A stretch of 64,000 nucleotides of DNA from Cerrena zonata (taxonomy: Eukaryota; Basidiomycota; Agaricomycetes; Polyporales; Cerrenaceae). The position numbers were made by a program, and so were the translations under genes. Within the stretch, counting starts at the first letter, position 1; every line of letters begins with the position of its first letter. The stretch is taken from NCBI GenBank assembly GCA_038087015.1, contig JASBNA010000001.1:1798001-1862000 (forward strand), written 5' to 3'. Positions 21,156 through 31,880 of this stretch are shown here, in pieces. The notes below the pieces were generated by a model. The model was not told the DNA's origin, did not search any database, and saw nothing but the letters and a program-made list of their open reading frames with translations.

Positions 21156-24100
21156 GGTGACTTTTAGTATGAGAACAACAATGTGAAGAAAACCCGTTCC
21201 AAAAAAATGCCAGTTATAGGTTGGTGGCTGGAACACTGGCGGATATCCCCGACAGAGGACCGATCTCACTCGCAATCGGTTCACTTCACCTCCGAGTCCA
21301 TTGAGGGACTCGGCTCATGAACTTATCCAGAGTTGCTTACTAGTAGGCAGCTTTCCAAGTACAGTAAATTGTCATGGGCCGTTCTGTTGTAGCTACAGAG
21401 GAACTGAGACTAGAAATATATCTCATTATAAAGTATCATAGCCAAGTGTATCATTCAACATGTCAGTCAAATGTTGATCGCCATCGTCCTCCAACCCATT
21501 ACCGTCTAAATCATTGTCTTCGTCATCCAGTCCAACACCTTCCTCATCGTCTGCATTGTCCCCCTCATTATCGTCCTCTTCGTCCTCTTCATTCTCCTCT
21601 TCATCCTCCTCTACGTCATCTTCTCGTCCTCCGTTGTCTCTGCCATCCCCCGTCAGCCCGTCACCATCCATATCAACATCGTCCCCTATGTCAAGTGCAT
21701 CAACTCCCTCAGGTATTGGATCGGCCACGTCTACAGAGACGACATGACCAATGCCGCCCCCTTTGAATCGCATGTACATGTCCCTATCCACGAAGCTAGA
21801 ATTGATGAGTAATTACATGACCACCCAAAAGTAACGGGTGTACTGACTTGTTGACATAATAATATTTCCAAAGGGGCAGTCCCTCCGAGACGGCGGATTG
21901 AGTGTCAGTGTACATCTGCTTTCCATGCGCAAAGGCGGGGATGAGATGAATTCCTCGAATGACATCGTCTGGGTCAACAAATCCGCATGCTGAAGGGTCG
22001 TCTATTGACATCGGCTCTAGGCGATGCAATCGACGGTAGTGGAAACCAGCCTTGTGAGAGGTATCCCGTTGATACCAGTGCACCCAGAGGAGCTGTACGG
22101 TGTGAAGAGTAGGGTCTTGGCCTGGCAAGACATGCACAACTTCCGCATGGTAAATACCTAATACACGTGCATATCGGAATGCGTGTCCAGAGTCAGATGT
22201 ACCTGTTGACGGGTCAAAATCCAGAGAGACAGTCATAATGTCAGCGTGCTTGTTAGGGTTAATAATATCGTAGTCTCGTCGCATGTCATAGCTTGTATAG
22301 TTTACCTGCATTGTTTTGTGTGCAAACATGCGGCCACTTACGATCTGCACTTGCGCGCGTTCATGCGAGGTGTAAACCGTTCCATCATCCACCGAGTCAG
22401 GGAAACGAAGACGTGAGACTAGATGGTTGAGCAACTTTCCGTGGACATCCTGTTAATTCTGAAGTGTCAGAGGTAACAGAAGAGGAATGTAATTGAGAGT
22501 TGTACCTGGAATCGAAGGTCATCACAGTGATTGAATTCAATAAGTCGAACAGGGAAGTTGCGTGAGGGTGAAATGTAATGGTGGTCATTGATGGACTTCT
22601 GGGAATTGGACTCCTTCAGTTTCGTGCGTTCTGACCTTCTCTGAGCTAGAGCCTTTTGTAGTATGCGCTCGCGTCGATGTATCCGGGCAATTTGCCGTGT
22701 TGCATCGATTTTATTGGTGCGTCGGTAGTAGCGCTTCACGCTTCGATGCTCAAGCTCTCCCTGTTAAGTGGTATTCAGATTCAGTACGATGAACAAGGGA
22801 CTGACAAGATAACTGGTGAATATCTCACAGGTTGTGTGGAGTATGAGTCGGTCGTACCGAATTGGATGATTTGGTCCACGTAGTCTCCCATCGCATGTAG
22901 CTTGTATGTTTTTAAGTGAAAACGCTTTGACGTCTTCGGAGCTGTAGGAGTGGCTGATTCTGGTTTCTTCGTACTACGATTCTCGCCTTGCTTTGCTTGA
23001 CGACGCAATCGAGCCGCTTCCTCTTTCGGTAGCTCCCTTGTATCATAGGCGGGGCATACATGGTTGGTAAAGTGGCGAATACGAATACCAAATTGGCGAG
23101 TGAGCTCGCGCAGATTCGCCACCGAAGAGGTTGTGTGAATGCGCAGTTTTGCGTTGGCATGCCACTCTGCAAGGACAAACAGCAGGTTCTGAATGGCCGT
23201 ATTGTGTACGCTATCAGGTAATAGACCTTCGATGACAGGCAAGATGCACTATTCAAAGAGTGAGTCAGAATCACTCACGCAAGGAGAAAATATCAAAACT
23301 TACCTGCAGGAGGTCCTCGAAGTCTCTGGCTGCAAGCTTCTTCATGCCCGAAGCATTCTGGTGGAACGCTCGAATTGTTGAGCGGCCAAAAGTTGATACT
23401 TGACGGAATCTATGGTTGAGATGTTGAATAAGATGCAAGCCTGAGCAGGTGGAATGAAAATAGACTAACCGTTCATTAAACTGTTGTATGCCATCACCAC
23501 CAAGGGAGACTAGAATTCGAACCAGGTGAATGAAAAGTGCTTTCCATACTCCGAGCTCGATTTCATGCAACAAATCGACCACAAAGAGGGTAAAAATATT
23601 GATAAAATCACCGAGTCGCTTGCTAAATGTATTCTTACAATAATATATCGATTAAAACTCAATTAAGGGGAGAGTAGTAATAGAAAGCTTACCGTTGTTG
23701 GAACATATGACAGCGGACTGAGTAGTCCTTCCACAACCGCCGACTTAATACCCTTTCCTTTGTCATAAATCATTGACCGTGCTAAACGGACGCGCTGTTG
23801 AAAGGCGTAGTCGCTGATTCGCTGTAGGTTCTTTCGCCGAGCAAAGTCGTTTGCGGTGCCAATATCCTTGATCTGGTCCTTAGTCACAGTGCACCGGACA
23901 CAAGGACATTTACCGAGGTTGCGTACGGTTGCAAGCAATACTCTATAAATAGTATCAATCAGTGAATACAAGCTCAAATTACACGCGAAGAGAGAAAGAT
24001 ACTCACTTTTCAGGATAGTCAGCAGAGTAGGTGAAAAGGCGAGGGTAGAGACGACGTATAATACCATCGGCCATTTTCAACACGATCCCATGCTTATACG

Positions 24101-24732
24101 CCATCAGAAAATCATCGTCTAGCACGATGTCGAGCACACCATGCATCAGTTCTCGTCTGCAGTGAGTGAGAAGATCAGCTGATGGTCCCTCTCCTGTGAG
24201 CGCAAGATACCAGTCATGAAAGTTATCGGGAAGCTGAAAACATGCAAACGTACATGTCAATTGCTGGACTAGTCAATAATTTAAATTGCTTACCTTCGGG
24301 ATGTACGCCACATGATGACAACTTCCCGACGAGGGTCGTACACGTACATACTTCGACTGGTTCCCAAAATACATGTACAGAGGCCAGAGAGAGGCACTTC
24401 CGAAACTGGCAAGGTGTGTAGAGTCTGAATAAAGCATAAGACCGCAGACGATTCTTTCTAAGGTGCAATCGGGTTCGGGTGGCTGCCTCTGAAGTGTCTC
24501 GTAAGCCTCGTTAAATGTTTCGCTGGTGTATAGCTCACCATAGACCTGTTCATGAGTGCCCGACTTCCCACGATTCCAATATTCGCGAAAAGGGACATAT
24601 TGAAAGTCGGTCGAGTCAGGACTCGACCAGACAGTCTTGATGATTTCCGTGATCGATCGATGGACTAAACCATGGACAGCGAATGTAGCAGCAGACGAAT
24701 TGTCGTTCGACTCAGAAGAAGAAGAATGAGAT

Positions 24733-24737
24733 ATTCC
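24733..24737. repeat. Target-site duplication of the LTR element (left copy)
   Basis: ATTCC abuts the 5' LTR here and recurs at 30813-30817 next to the 3' LTR. Five bases is the usual duplication for Ty3/gypsy integrases. Keeping one copy restores the Plavaka codons for ...PNGISHSSSS... Confidence 0.9.
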
Positions 24738-25050
24738 TGTAACCCCGTTATAGGTTACATCCACCTCAACACCTCACCTTCCTTATATAGACATCCTTAT
24801 TCCCTTCCCTGTACACATCTCGATTCTCCCCCACATCCTTACATCATCCTTGCTTCTCTGCGATCCCCCTTATATACCACGCGCCCTTCGTTGTACTCCC
24901 CAGCTCTCCTTTCCCTCCCGCTGACTAGTACACGAAGGTATTTACATGTATCCAGCTCTCCTTTCCCTCCCGCTGACTAGTACACGAAGATATTTTGTGC
25001 CTATTCATATCACGTCCGTTCAGTGAAGCCGACTAGCGCGTCGGCTTACA
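24738..25050 (+). repeat. 5' LTR
   Basis: 313 bp, reading the same base for base as 30500-30812. It opens with a small hairpin (TGTAACC...GGTTACA) and closes with another (AGCCGAC...GTCGGCT). TATATAG and TATATACC sequences could act as TATA boxes. A 52 bp unit (CAGCTCTCCTTTCCCTCCCG...) starting at 24901 is repeated from 24953. Confidence 0.95.
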
Positions 25051-25374
25051 CTTTTTTTTGAATATCACACAAACGTCGTTCGTACTTGGGCCCGAGCTCG
25101 CCCGCCCCTTCTTCCGTCTGTAACCCGCCCGCTGCCCACCGTGTCTGAACCATCTGTCAGGGTCTCTCGTAGCATCTCACGCTACCAGGAATCTCTTCCC
25201 TTCTCCTCTGTTGACGACGTACAGTTTCCTGAACTGTTTTACGCCGTAAACTACCCCGACTCTGAACTAGCGTCCCAACTCTCTACCGCCGACTTTGTCT
25301 CTAGATCCAATTCTCCGTCCAACTGTTCTTCGTCATCATCCTCTTCCGACGAATCGTTTATTCCGCCTATAGTC

Positions 25375-28300
25375 ATGTCTGCTACCACCTCCGGAACTGC
25401 CACACTAGTATGGAACGGTCCCAAACACGTCCCACGCTTAACTCCCGGTAAACTGTCCCCGGAACTCATCTCATCCTGGAACAACGCATCTCAACACTAT
25501 TTCCGTCACAAGGAAGTTGCTGATGACAAGCGTGTGATTTCCGTGGCTGGCGGTTTTGATGATCCTCTCATCCAGCATTGGTTCAACAATGACCACACCC
25601 TCTCCTCTCTCTCTTATCCTGACTTCCTTGCCATATTCAAGGATCGCTGGCTCAAGAAGAACTGGGCTGATGACGTCCTCACCAGGCTCATTCGCTCTCG
25701 TCAAGATGACAAAGACCATTTTGAAGATTGGGTCGTCTCCCTTGAACGGGTGAACTTGCTCCTAGAAGGGACACCTGGTTTTTACGATGACACACGCATG
25801 CGCCACCACATTGGTGCTAACGCTGTCCGTGAACTTCGTCTTGCCGCCGCTCGCACCGACATCATGAAGATTACTGACTACAAAGAGTGGAAAGAAGCCC
25901 TTGCTGAGCTGGACGCCCGCCGTATCGAAGAGCGAGCTCTTCGTTACAAGGACTTCGAGAAGTTACTCAATGACCGCTCTCGTGGCTCTGGTAACGCTCG
26001 AAACAACACTACTGGGACCTCCCGCGTTATCACTGATTATCGCTCTGCCCCCGCTGGTTCTTCCTCTCGTCCTGCGTCTACTACGGGCCGTCTTCCTGCT
26101 CTTACCGCTGATGAACGTAAACTTCTCAGTGAATGTGATGGTTGTTTCAAATGTCGTGTCCCTTATGCCGACCACTCTGCCAGAAACTGCACCAATGGGT
26201 TCCCTGACCCCGCTACATACAAGACATTGACCATTGACGACATCAAGAAAGCAGCATCGCGTCGTAATGCTAATAAAGTCAATGCCGTCACCTCTTCCAT
26301 CACCGAACTGCCGGATATCTCCAACACATACCATACTAGTCATACTGTGGCTGCGATCCGCCCCATCTCCCCCTTCGTGGTCTGTTCATCCGTCCTCTCT
26401 TCAGGCGATGATACAACGGATTCCGAGTGCGTGCCAAATTTCTTTGCCCCCCACATCCACTGGTCCGCTGTCATACACGGACGTTCTTCGCTCTCCGATC
26501 CAATACCAATGCTGATAGATTGTGGCTCTCCCACAGTTCTGATTAGAGACTCCCTGGTCTCACAGCTTGGTCTTCGGCGTCGCCGTCTGCCTAAACCATT
26601 CCCTCTAGGGAACGCTTGGGGTACTGGTGAACGAGAGGCGTTAGAATGGGTAAAATTGAAATTGTCATCTCCGGATTTGTCTTTCTCGGCCTCTGTTGTA
26701 CGCGCTATTGTCGTTTCTGAACTCTGTGTGCCTGTTATCCTTGGTAACACCTTTCATACTGCAAATAAACTTTTGATCGACCCCGAAGGACCCGCCGTGA
26801 TCCACAAACCCTCCAACCGCGACATCTTATTACCCCTCCCTTCCCCTCCTGACCCCCCTCCCCTTCCCGACTGTGAACGTATCCAGCAACGCCGACTTTC
26901 CAAGATTTTGAAGAAAGAGGAAGATAACCTTCAACATATCTACTACGCGACACAGCACCGCGACATGGTGCGAGAACTTAAACTCAAATTCAAGATTGAC
27001 TCAGAGAAACCGACCCCGACCCCCGCGGAGCTTGTGGCTGTTGTACGTCAACGCATCGAAGAACTCGCCCTCGTTGAACTTCTTGCCAAACACGAGAAGC
27101 AGATGCGAGAGGAGTTCAAAGATCGTTTTCTTGCTGACCTGCCTCATATCAATGAATTACCCACTGACACTTACCACCATTTTCGTCTTAAGGACCCTAA
27201 CCAGGTCATCGCTAGACGTCAGTACACTTGTCCCAAAAAATACCGCGAAGTTTGGAAGCGACTGCTGGACGACCACTTGCGTGCAGGCAGGATCCGCCCT
27301 TCTGATAGTCCTCATGCGTCGCCTGCTTTCCTTATCCCGAAATCTGACCCGAATGCTGATCCTCGCTGGGTTAATGACTATCGCGCTCTCAATGCTAATA
27401 CCATTCCTGACGCCCACCCTCTGCCGACCATCCAGGAAATCTTGTCTGACTGTGGACGAGGCAAAATCTGGGCAAAGATCGACATGACTAATAGCTTCTT
27501 TCAGACTCGTGTTCACCCCGATGACATTAAGTACACTGCTGTTACCACTCCTTTCGGCCTCTACGAGTGGCTTGTCATGCCACAGGGCTGCCGCAATGCT
27601 CCGTCGACACACCAACGTCGGATGTTCAAGGCGTTGCGCCCCTACATTGGTTCGATTTGTCATGTCTATTTAGACGACATAATCATCTGGTCTTCTAATT
27701 TAGAGGAACATGTTCGTAACGTGCGTACCATTTTACGAGCTCTTCGAGAGAATGCCTTGTTCTGCTCCCCAAAAAAGACGCAGTTGTTTTGCCTTGAGTT
27801 GGACTTCCTCGGTCACCACATTTCACAGCGTGGGATTGAGGCAGACAATTCTAAGGTACAGAAGATTATGGATTGGCCTGTTCCGAAGAACGCCTCCGAT
27901 GTTAGGTCGTTCCTAGGTCTAGTGCGTTATATTTCCAACTTCTTGCCCGCACTTGCTCAGCACACCTCGGTTCTCAATCCCCTAACTGGGAAAGAGGCTG
28001 AGAAAGATTTTCAGTGGCTCCCGCAGCATTTTGCTGCGTTCGACGCCATTAAGAAGCTTGTTGTGTCGCGAGAGTGCCTCACAGTCATTGACCATTCCAA
28101 CATGGGCGAGAATAAAATTTTCGTCTGTACGGATGCTAGCGACTGGTGTACGGGTGCTGTTCTCTCATATGGTAAAACCTTGGAGACAGCTAGACCGGTC
28201 GCTTTCGAGTCTCAACAACTCGGGGGCGCCGAGTTGAACTACCCGGTACATGAAAAAGAACTACTGGCTATAGTTCGTGCATTGAAGAAGTGGCGTGTCG

Positions 28301-30228
28301 ATCTCATCGGCGTTCCCTTCGAAGTGTACACCGATCACCGTACCTTAGAGAATTTCAGTGACCAGAAACATTTGTCCCGACGTCAGGCTCGGTGGCAAGA
28401 GTTTCTTGGTCAATATGATTTCTCAATCCGTTACATTGCAGGTGCCGAGAACACACCTGCCGACTCCATGTCCAGGTTACGTCCCGGTGACTCCTTTGTG
28501 GACCCTTCCGTATGCGCTGCCGTTCGTCTCATACATGATGCATCATCTGCTTTGGGTTCCCGTCAAATGTCTCCTACTTGCACTGCTCCCGATAACTGTG
28601 TGTCTGCACTACGAGTGGCGGCCGATCCCGCACTTTTGACGAGGATTTCGGATGGTTACGCTGAGGATAGGTGGGTACGCCGTCTTGCTGACACCCTTTG
28701 GGATGCGGTTGCCAAGAACCGTGTCACTGAAGAACACGACGGCGAGGATGTTGACATTGGCAATGTTGACTCTCTCACAGCCCTCCGTCGAGGTTGGCTT
28801 GATGGGTGCGACAAAATGGGCATAGTCGTACGTGCTGGTCTGTTATACGTGGGTGATCGTATGGTCATTCCGCGTATTCCAGAACTTCGAGAAAGTCTTT
28901 TCGGACTTGCTCATGATTCCTTGGGCCATTTCGGTGCTGAAAAGTCTTACGCCGCCTTGCGTCCGTCTTACTACTGGCCAAATATGCGGAAGGAACTGGA
29001 GGATCTATACGTCCCTTCCTGCGAACACTGTCAACGTCGGAAACACCTGACCAAGAAGCCGGTTGGTCCCTTACACCCACTTCCTGTACCGGATGGTCGA
29101 GGACAAGACATTGCCATTGATTTTATTGGGCCGCTCCCCAAGGATGACGGGTTCGACTGCATCGCTACCATTTCTGATCGCTTGGGTGCTGATTTTCGCC
29201 CTATCCCCACCAACACCGATATCTCTGTGGAAGAATTTGCTGCTCTATTCTTTAAACACTGGTATTGCGAGAACGGTTTACCCCTCAACATTGTTTCTGA
29301 CCGTGACAAACTATTTATCTCCCGTTTCTGGAAGGCCCTCAACAAACTCACTGGCGTTAAGTTGAAGATGTCCACGAGCTTCCACCCCGAAACCGATGGA
29401 GCTAGCGAGCGATTTAACAAGACTGTCATTCAGTCTCTCCGTTTCCACGTCGAACGAAATCAGACGGGCTGGTCCCGTGCCCTTCCCCTTATTCGTTTTA
29501 ACTATATGAACACCGTGAACGCGTCTACTGGATACACCCCCTTCCAGCTACATCTTGGGCGATCCCCCCGCATTATTCCACCTATGTCTAACCCCCTCAC
29601 CGACTCTACTTCCTCCGAATTTGGACCTCCCGCCCTTGATGCTGCCAGGTTGCTCGAGAACATAGAAACCGACGTTCTCGAGGCTCAGGACAACTTGCTG
29701 CTTGCAAAAACAAATCAGGCGGCTCATGCGGACAAACACCGTGGTGAAGAGATCATATACAAGGTTGGTGAGAAAGTCTTGCTGTCAACCTTTCATCGTC
29801 GCCGTGAATATATGCAACGCGGTGATCATCGTGTTGCTAAATTCATGCTTCGTTATGATGGCCCATACACTGTCATCCAATCTTGGCCCTCTTCATCAGT
29901 TTACACCCTCGACATGCCAAATTCAGAAGTTGTCCCCACCTTTCATGCTTCTCTTCTACGCCCCTGGAAACTGAATGATGACTCCCTTTTTCCCTCTCGC
30001 GCTCATTCTATGCCGGACCCGATCGTCACCGCCGATGGCGAGAAGGAATGGATAGTGAGCCGTGTTCTCGAACGCCGCAAACGTGGCCGGGGATACCAAT
30101 ACCTCGTTGAATGGCAGGGCTACGGTGAAGAGCACAACCTATGGCTGCCAGGAAGCGAGGTCAAGGACTTGGCTGCCCTTGACGTTTTCCTTCGTGAAAA
30201 CGAACTTGACGAATACTCGTTGAGGTGA
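25375..30228 (+). CDS. Ty3/gypsy Gag-Pol polyprotein with chromodomain
   Basis: Single uninterrupted frame; the first ATG is 25375. The frame stays open upstream to at least 25141 (a GTG), so translation may begin earlier. Residues below count from 25141. Gag is followed by a zinc knuckle C335-x2-C338-x6-H345-x4-C350. The aspartic protease has D460-C-G in LIDCGSPTVL, a variant of the usual D-S/T-G. Reverse transcriptase carries YLDD (843-846). RNase H has D998 in VCTDAS and YTDHRTL. Integrase has the His/Cys finger (HDSLGHFG, then CEHC) and the catalytic triad D1327, D1387 and E1423, with a 35-residue spacer before the Glu. The chromodomain (EWIVSRVLERR, YLVEWQGY, about 1636-1690) would guide integration to marked chromatin. 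All catalytic residues are present. Gag and Pol are fused in one frame, as in many fungal chromoviruses. Confidence 0.95.
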   Translation: MSATTSGTATLVWNGPKHVPRLTPGKLSPELISSWNNASQHYFRHKEVADDKRVISVAGGFDDPLIQHWFNNDHTLSSLSYPDFLAIFKDRWLKKNWADDVLTRLIRSRQDDKDHFEDWVVSLERVNLLLEGTPGFYDDTRMRHHIGANAVRELRLAAARTDIMKITDYKEWKEALAELDARRIEERALRYKDFEKLLNDRSRGSGNARNNTTGTSRVITDYRSAPAGSSSRPASTTGRLPALTADERKLLSECDGCFKCRVPYADHSARNCTNGFPDPATYKTLTIDDIKKAASRRNANKVNAVTSSITELPDISNTYHTSHTVAAIRPISPFVVCSSVLSSGDDTTDSECVPNFFAPHIHWSAVIHGRSSLSDPIPMLIDCGSPTVLIRDSLVSQLGLRRRRLPKPFPLGNAWGTGEREALEWVKLKLSSPDLSFSASVVRAIVVSELCVPVILGNTFHTANKLLIDPEGPAVIHKPSNRDILLPLPSPPDPPPLPDCERIQQRRLSKILKKEEDNLQHIYYATQHRDMVRELKLKFKIDSEKPTPTPAELVAVVRQRIEELALVELLAKHEKQMREEFKDRFLADLPHINELPTDTYHHFRLKDPNQVIARRQYTCPKKYREVWKRLLDDHLRAGRIRPSDSPHASPAFLIPKSDPNADPRWVNDYRALNANTIPDAHPLPTIQEILSDCGRGKIWAKIDMTNSFFQTRVHPDDIKYTAVTTPFGLYEWLVMPQGCRNAPSTHQRRMFKALRPYIGSICHVYLDDIIIWSSNLEEHVRNVRTILRALRENALFCSPKKTQLFCLELDFLGHHISQRGIEADNSKVQKIMDWPVPKNASDVRSFLGLVRYISNFLPALAQHTSVLNPLTGKEAEKDFQWLPQHFAAFDAIKKLVVSRECLTVIDHSNMGENKIFVCTDASDWCTGAVLSYGKTLETARPVAFESQQLGGAELNYPVHEKELLAIVRALKKWRVDLIGVPFEVYTDHRTLENFSDQKHLSRRQARWQEFLGQYDFSIRYIAGAENTPADSMSRLRPGDSFVDPSVCAAVRLIHDASSALGSRQMSPTCTAPDNCVSALRVAADPALLTRISDGYAEDRWVRRLADTLWDAVAKNRVTEEHDGEDVDIGNVDSLTALRRGWLDGCDKMGIVVRAGLLYVGDRMVIPRIPELRESLFGLAHDSLGHFGAEKSYAALRPSYYWPNMRKELEDLYVPSCEHCQRRKHLTKKPVGPLHPLPVPDGRGQDIAIDFIGPLPKDDGFDCIATISDRLGADFRPIPTNTDISVEEFAALFFKHWYCENGLPLNIVSDRDKLFISRFWKALNKLTGVKLKMSTSFHPETDGASERFNKTVIQSLRFHVERNQTGWSRALPLIRFNYMNTVNASTGYTPFQLHLGRSPRIIPPMSNPLTDSTSSEFGPPALDAARLLENIETDVLEAQDNLLLAKTNQAAHADKHRGEEIIYKVGEKVLLSTFHRRREYMQRGDHRVAKFMLRYDGPYTVIQSWPSSSVYTLDMPNSEVVPTFHASLLRPWKLNDDSLFPSRAHSMPDPIVTADGEKEWIVSRVLERRKRGRGYQYLVEWQGYGEEHNLWLPGSEVKDLAALDVFLRENELDEYSLR

Positions 30229-30499
30229 TCTGTCCTGCTCGAATTTTTTAATAAACCCACGGTCTCTTTCTCGTTCTTCTTGTTGTTATTTTCCTTTTTT
30301 TCCTTTTTGGCAACCCACGGTCTCCTTTCAGTCTCCTGGTCGCTGTCTTCGATTTTCTCGTCCCTGTCTTGTGTTTCCCTTGCTCTCTGCTCTGGTTTGC
30401 GTTACCATCTCGTAGGCTTATTTTCTTTCTCCTCTCTCATTTTTCATTATGTTTGCTTTTCGTTCCAATGCCGTTCAAATTTTTTACGATGGGGAGGAG

Positions 30500-30812
30500 T
30501 GTAACCCCGTTATAGGTTACATCCACCTCAACACCTCACCTTCCTTATATAGACATCCTTATTCCCTTCCCTGTACACATCTCGATTCTCCCCCACATCC
30601 TTACATCATCCTTGCTTCTCTGCGATCCCCCTTATATACCACGCGCCCTTCGTTGTACTCCCCAGCTCTCCTTTCCCTCCCGCTGACTAGTACACGAAGG
30701 TATTTACATGTATCCAGCTCTCCTTTCCCTCCCGCTGACTAGTACACGAAGATATTTTGTGCCTATTCATATCACGTCCGTTCAGTGAAGCCGACTAGCG
30801 CGTCGGCTTACA
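30500..30812 (+). repeat. 3' LTR
   Basis: 313 bp copy of the 5' LTR, preceded by the polypurine tract at 30491-30499 and followed by the ATTCC target duplication at 30813-30817. Confidence 0.95.
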
Positions 30813-31705
30813 ATTCCATTGGGAATAAGGAGTTCGACAGGTGTCTCCTGCCATCCGTCGCGGAGGTGTGCAATGTACTTGTCAATGCGTTTCGTTTCGA
30901 AGTGTGCATCAAATGAGACTAGCTCGTTTGGATCCAAATGGCGAATGACGGTGTGGACAAGTTTGTTGGTGTCCTCGAGGGATTTAGTGGGATTTGCCCA
31001 ATGCCACTCCATGATTCTTTGGGACGAGGCATTGGAGCACTGATCAAGTACCTCAGGTGATTTATTCGATACTCCGTGAGTTGGACTTGGAATTATCGAC
31101 GTAGTGTTTTCGACACGGAGACATGGTGGAACTTGAGAAGCCGGCTCAACAAATTGAATTGGCGTGGGGGAAAAACGGGTACGGGATGCTACAGGCACTG
31201 CAGATAAATACTTGCAGTAAAGTCCATAGCGATCAACACGCGTGCTTCGCTCTTGGAATTCAGGAAGAGGGTCCTCAGGAGGGGCAGGTGCTTGAGTAGG
31301 TTCGAGAATGGCATGCGCCTTGGGAAGCTGTTGCTCAAGAACCTTCCAGGTAGCACGTTTAGTACGTCGTCCTCGTCCCAAGACAAGAGGTTCGGGTATC
31401 TCGGGCTCTTCCAGAAAGTCGGAAGGTTCAATTTCATAAGGCGGGTCCACTTGGATGGGCGTATCGGTAGGTGTGGTCTCTGGCGGGAGCCTTCGTGTGC
31501 GTGTCCTTGCTTGGAGAATTGTTCTCTTTTCAGATTCGCGAGCCTCGCGTTGTTTGCGTGTCAGTTCTTGAGCCCTGACACGCTCGTACTCGCGACTGAA
31601 ACTGCACTTCGACTGGTGTACATTCAGTCCTTTAGATGTGTCCGATCCGCCTCGTTTACATGTCGGCACACATGGGTACTTCCATGTCTTCCGTTTCAAC
31701 ATCAC

Positions 31706-31880
31706 TTTAACAAGGTGAGGTGAGAATGATTTTTGACGGCCAGATCAATTTATATAGTGCTTACCAGTGCCACCAACGGAAAGGTGTATGCAGTACACAA
31801 GGAATGGAGGACTTAGAAAAGATTGCTGTGACCGCGAGTTTCCCAAAAAGGAGCATGGAACCGGAATCGGTTCGATTGTC
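31706..31880. promoter_or_regulatory. Shared divergent promoter, Plavaka transposase and DUF6698-like gene
   Basis: The two start codons (31705 minus, 31881 plus) are 175 bp apart. An AT-rich stretch (CAATTTATATAG, near 31747) could serve as a TATA element. Whether both genes belong to one transposon or the host gene borrowed the promoter is open. Confidence 0.35.

Larger units (their letters stand above)
24738..30812 (+). mobile_element. Ty3/gypsy chromovirus LTR retrotransposon, complete and recent
   Basis: A 6,075 bp element with 313 bp LTRs starting TGTAAC and ending TTACA, flanked by the 5 bp duplication ATTCC (24733-24737 and 30813-30817). A single gag-pol frame with all expected domains and a C-terminal chromodomain lies between. 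A purine tract (GGGGAGGAG, 30491-30499) directly precedes the 3' LTR. The LTRs read as identical and the frame is open, so insertion was recent and the copy may be functional. No standard tRNA primer site follows the 5' LTR (the sequence is CTTTTTTTTGAATATC), which would fit the self-priming described for Tf1/sushi-type chromoviruses, but I could not identify the pairing. Confidence 0.95.
21426..31705 (-). pseudogene. Plavaka-type transposase gene, split by a Ty3/gypsy insertion
   Basis: Transposase of the Plavaka family (CMC/CACTA-like DNA transposons common in Agaricomycetes). The N-terminus at 31705 carries a C2HC-like finger (YPCVPTCKRGG, then HQSKC). The first exon is cut at 30812/24738 by the retrotransposon. 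Past the insertion the frame continues into VHGLVHRSITEIIKTVW, EPDCTLERIVCGLMLYSDST, GSASLWPLYMYFGNQSKY, LTHCRRELMHGVLDIVLDD, RLYPRLFTYSADYPEK, LGKCPCVRC, VVDLLHEIELGVWKALF, NERFRQVSTFGRSTIRAF, YKLHAMGDYVDQIIQFGTTD and GELEHRSVKRYYRRTNK, all highly typical of the family, and ends in a Plavaka-style acidic tail. Introns are short. Apart from the insertion I see no stop or frameshift, so the gene was probably active until recently. The element's terminal repeats were not found. Confidence 0.85.

Noticed and set aside
19840..31770. CACTGG at about 19840 and CCAGTG at about 31766 as Plavaka ends
   Set aside because: Only six bases match and the sequences diverge at once; too short to claim as terminal repeats.
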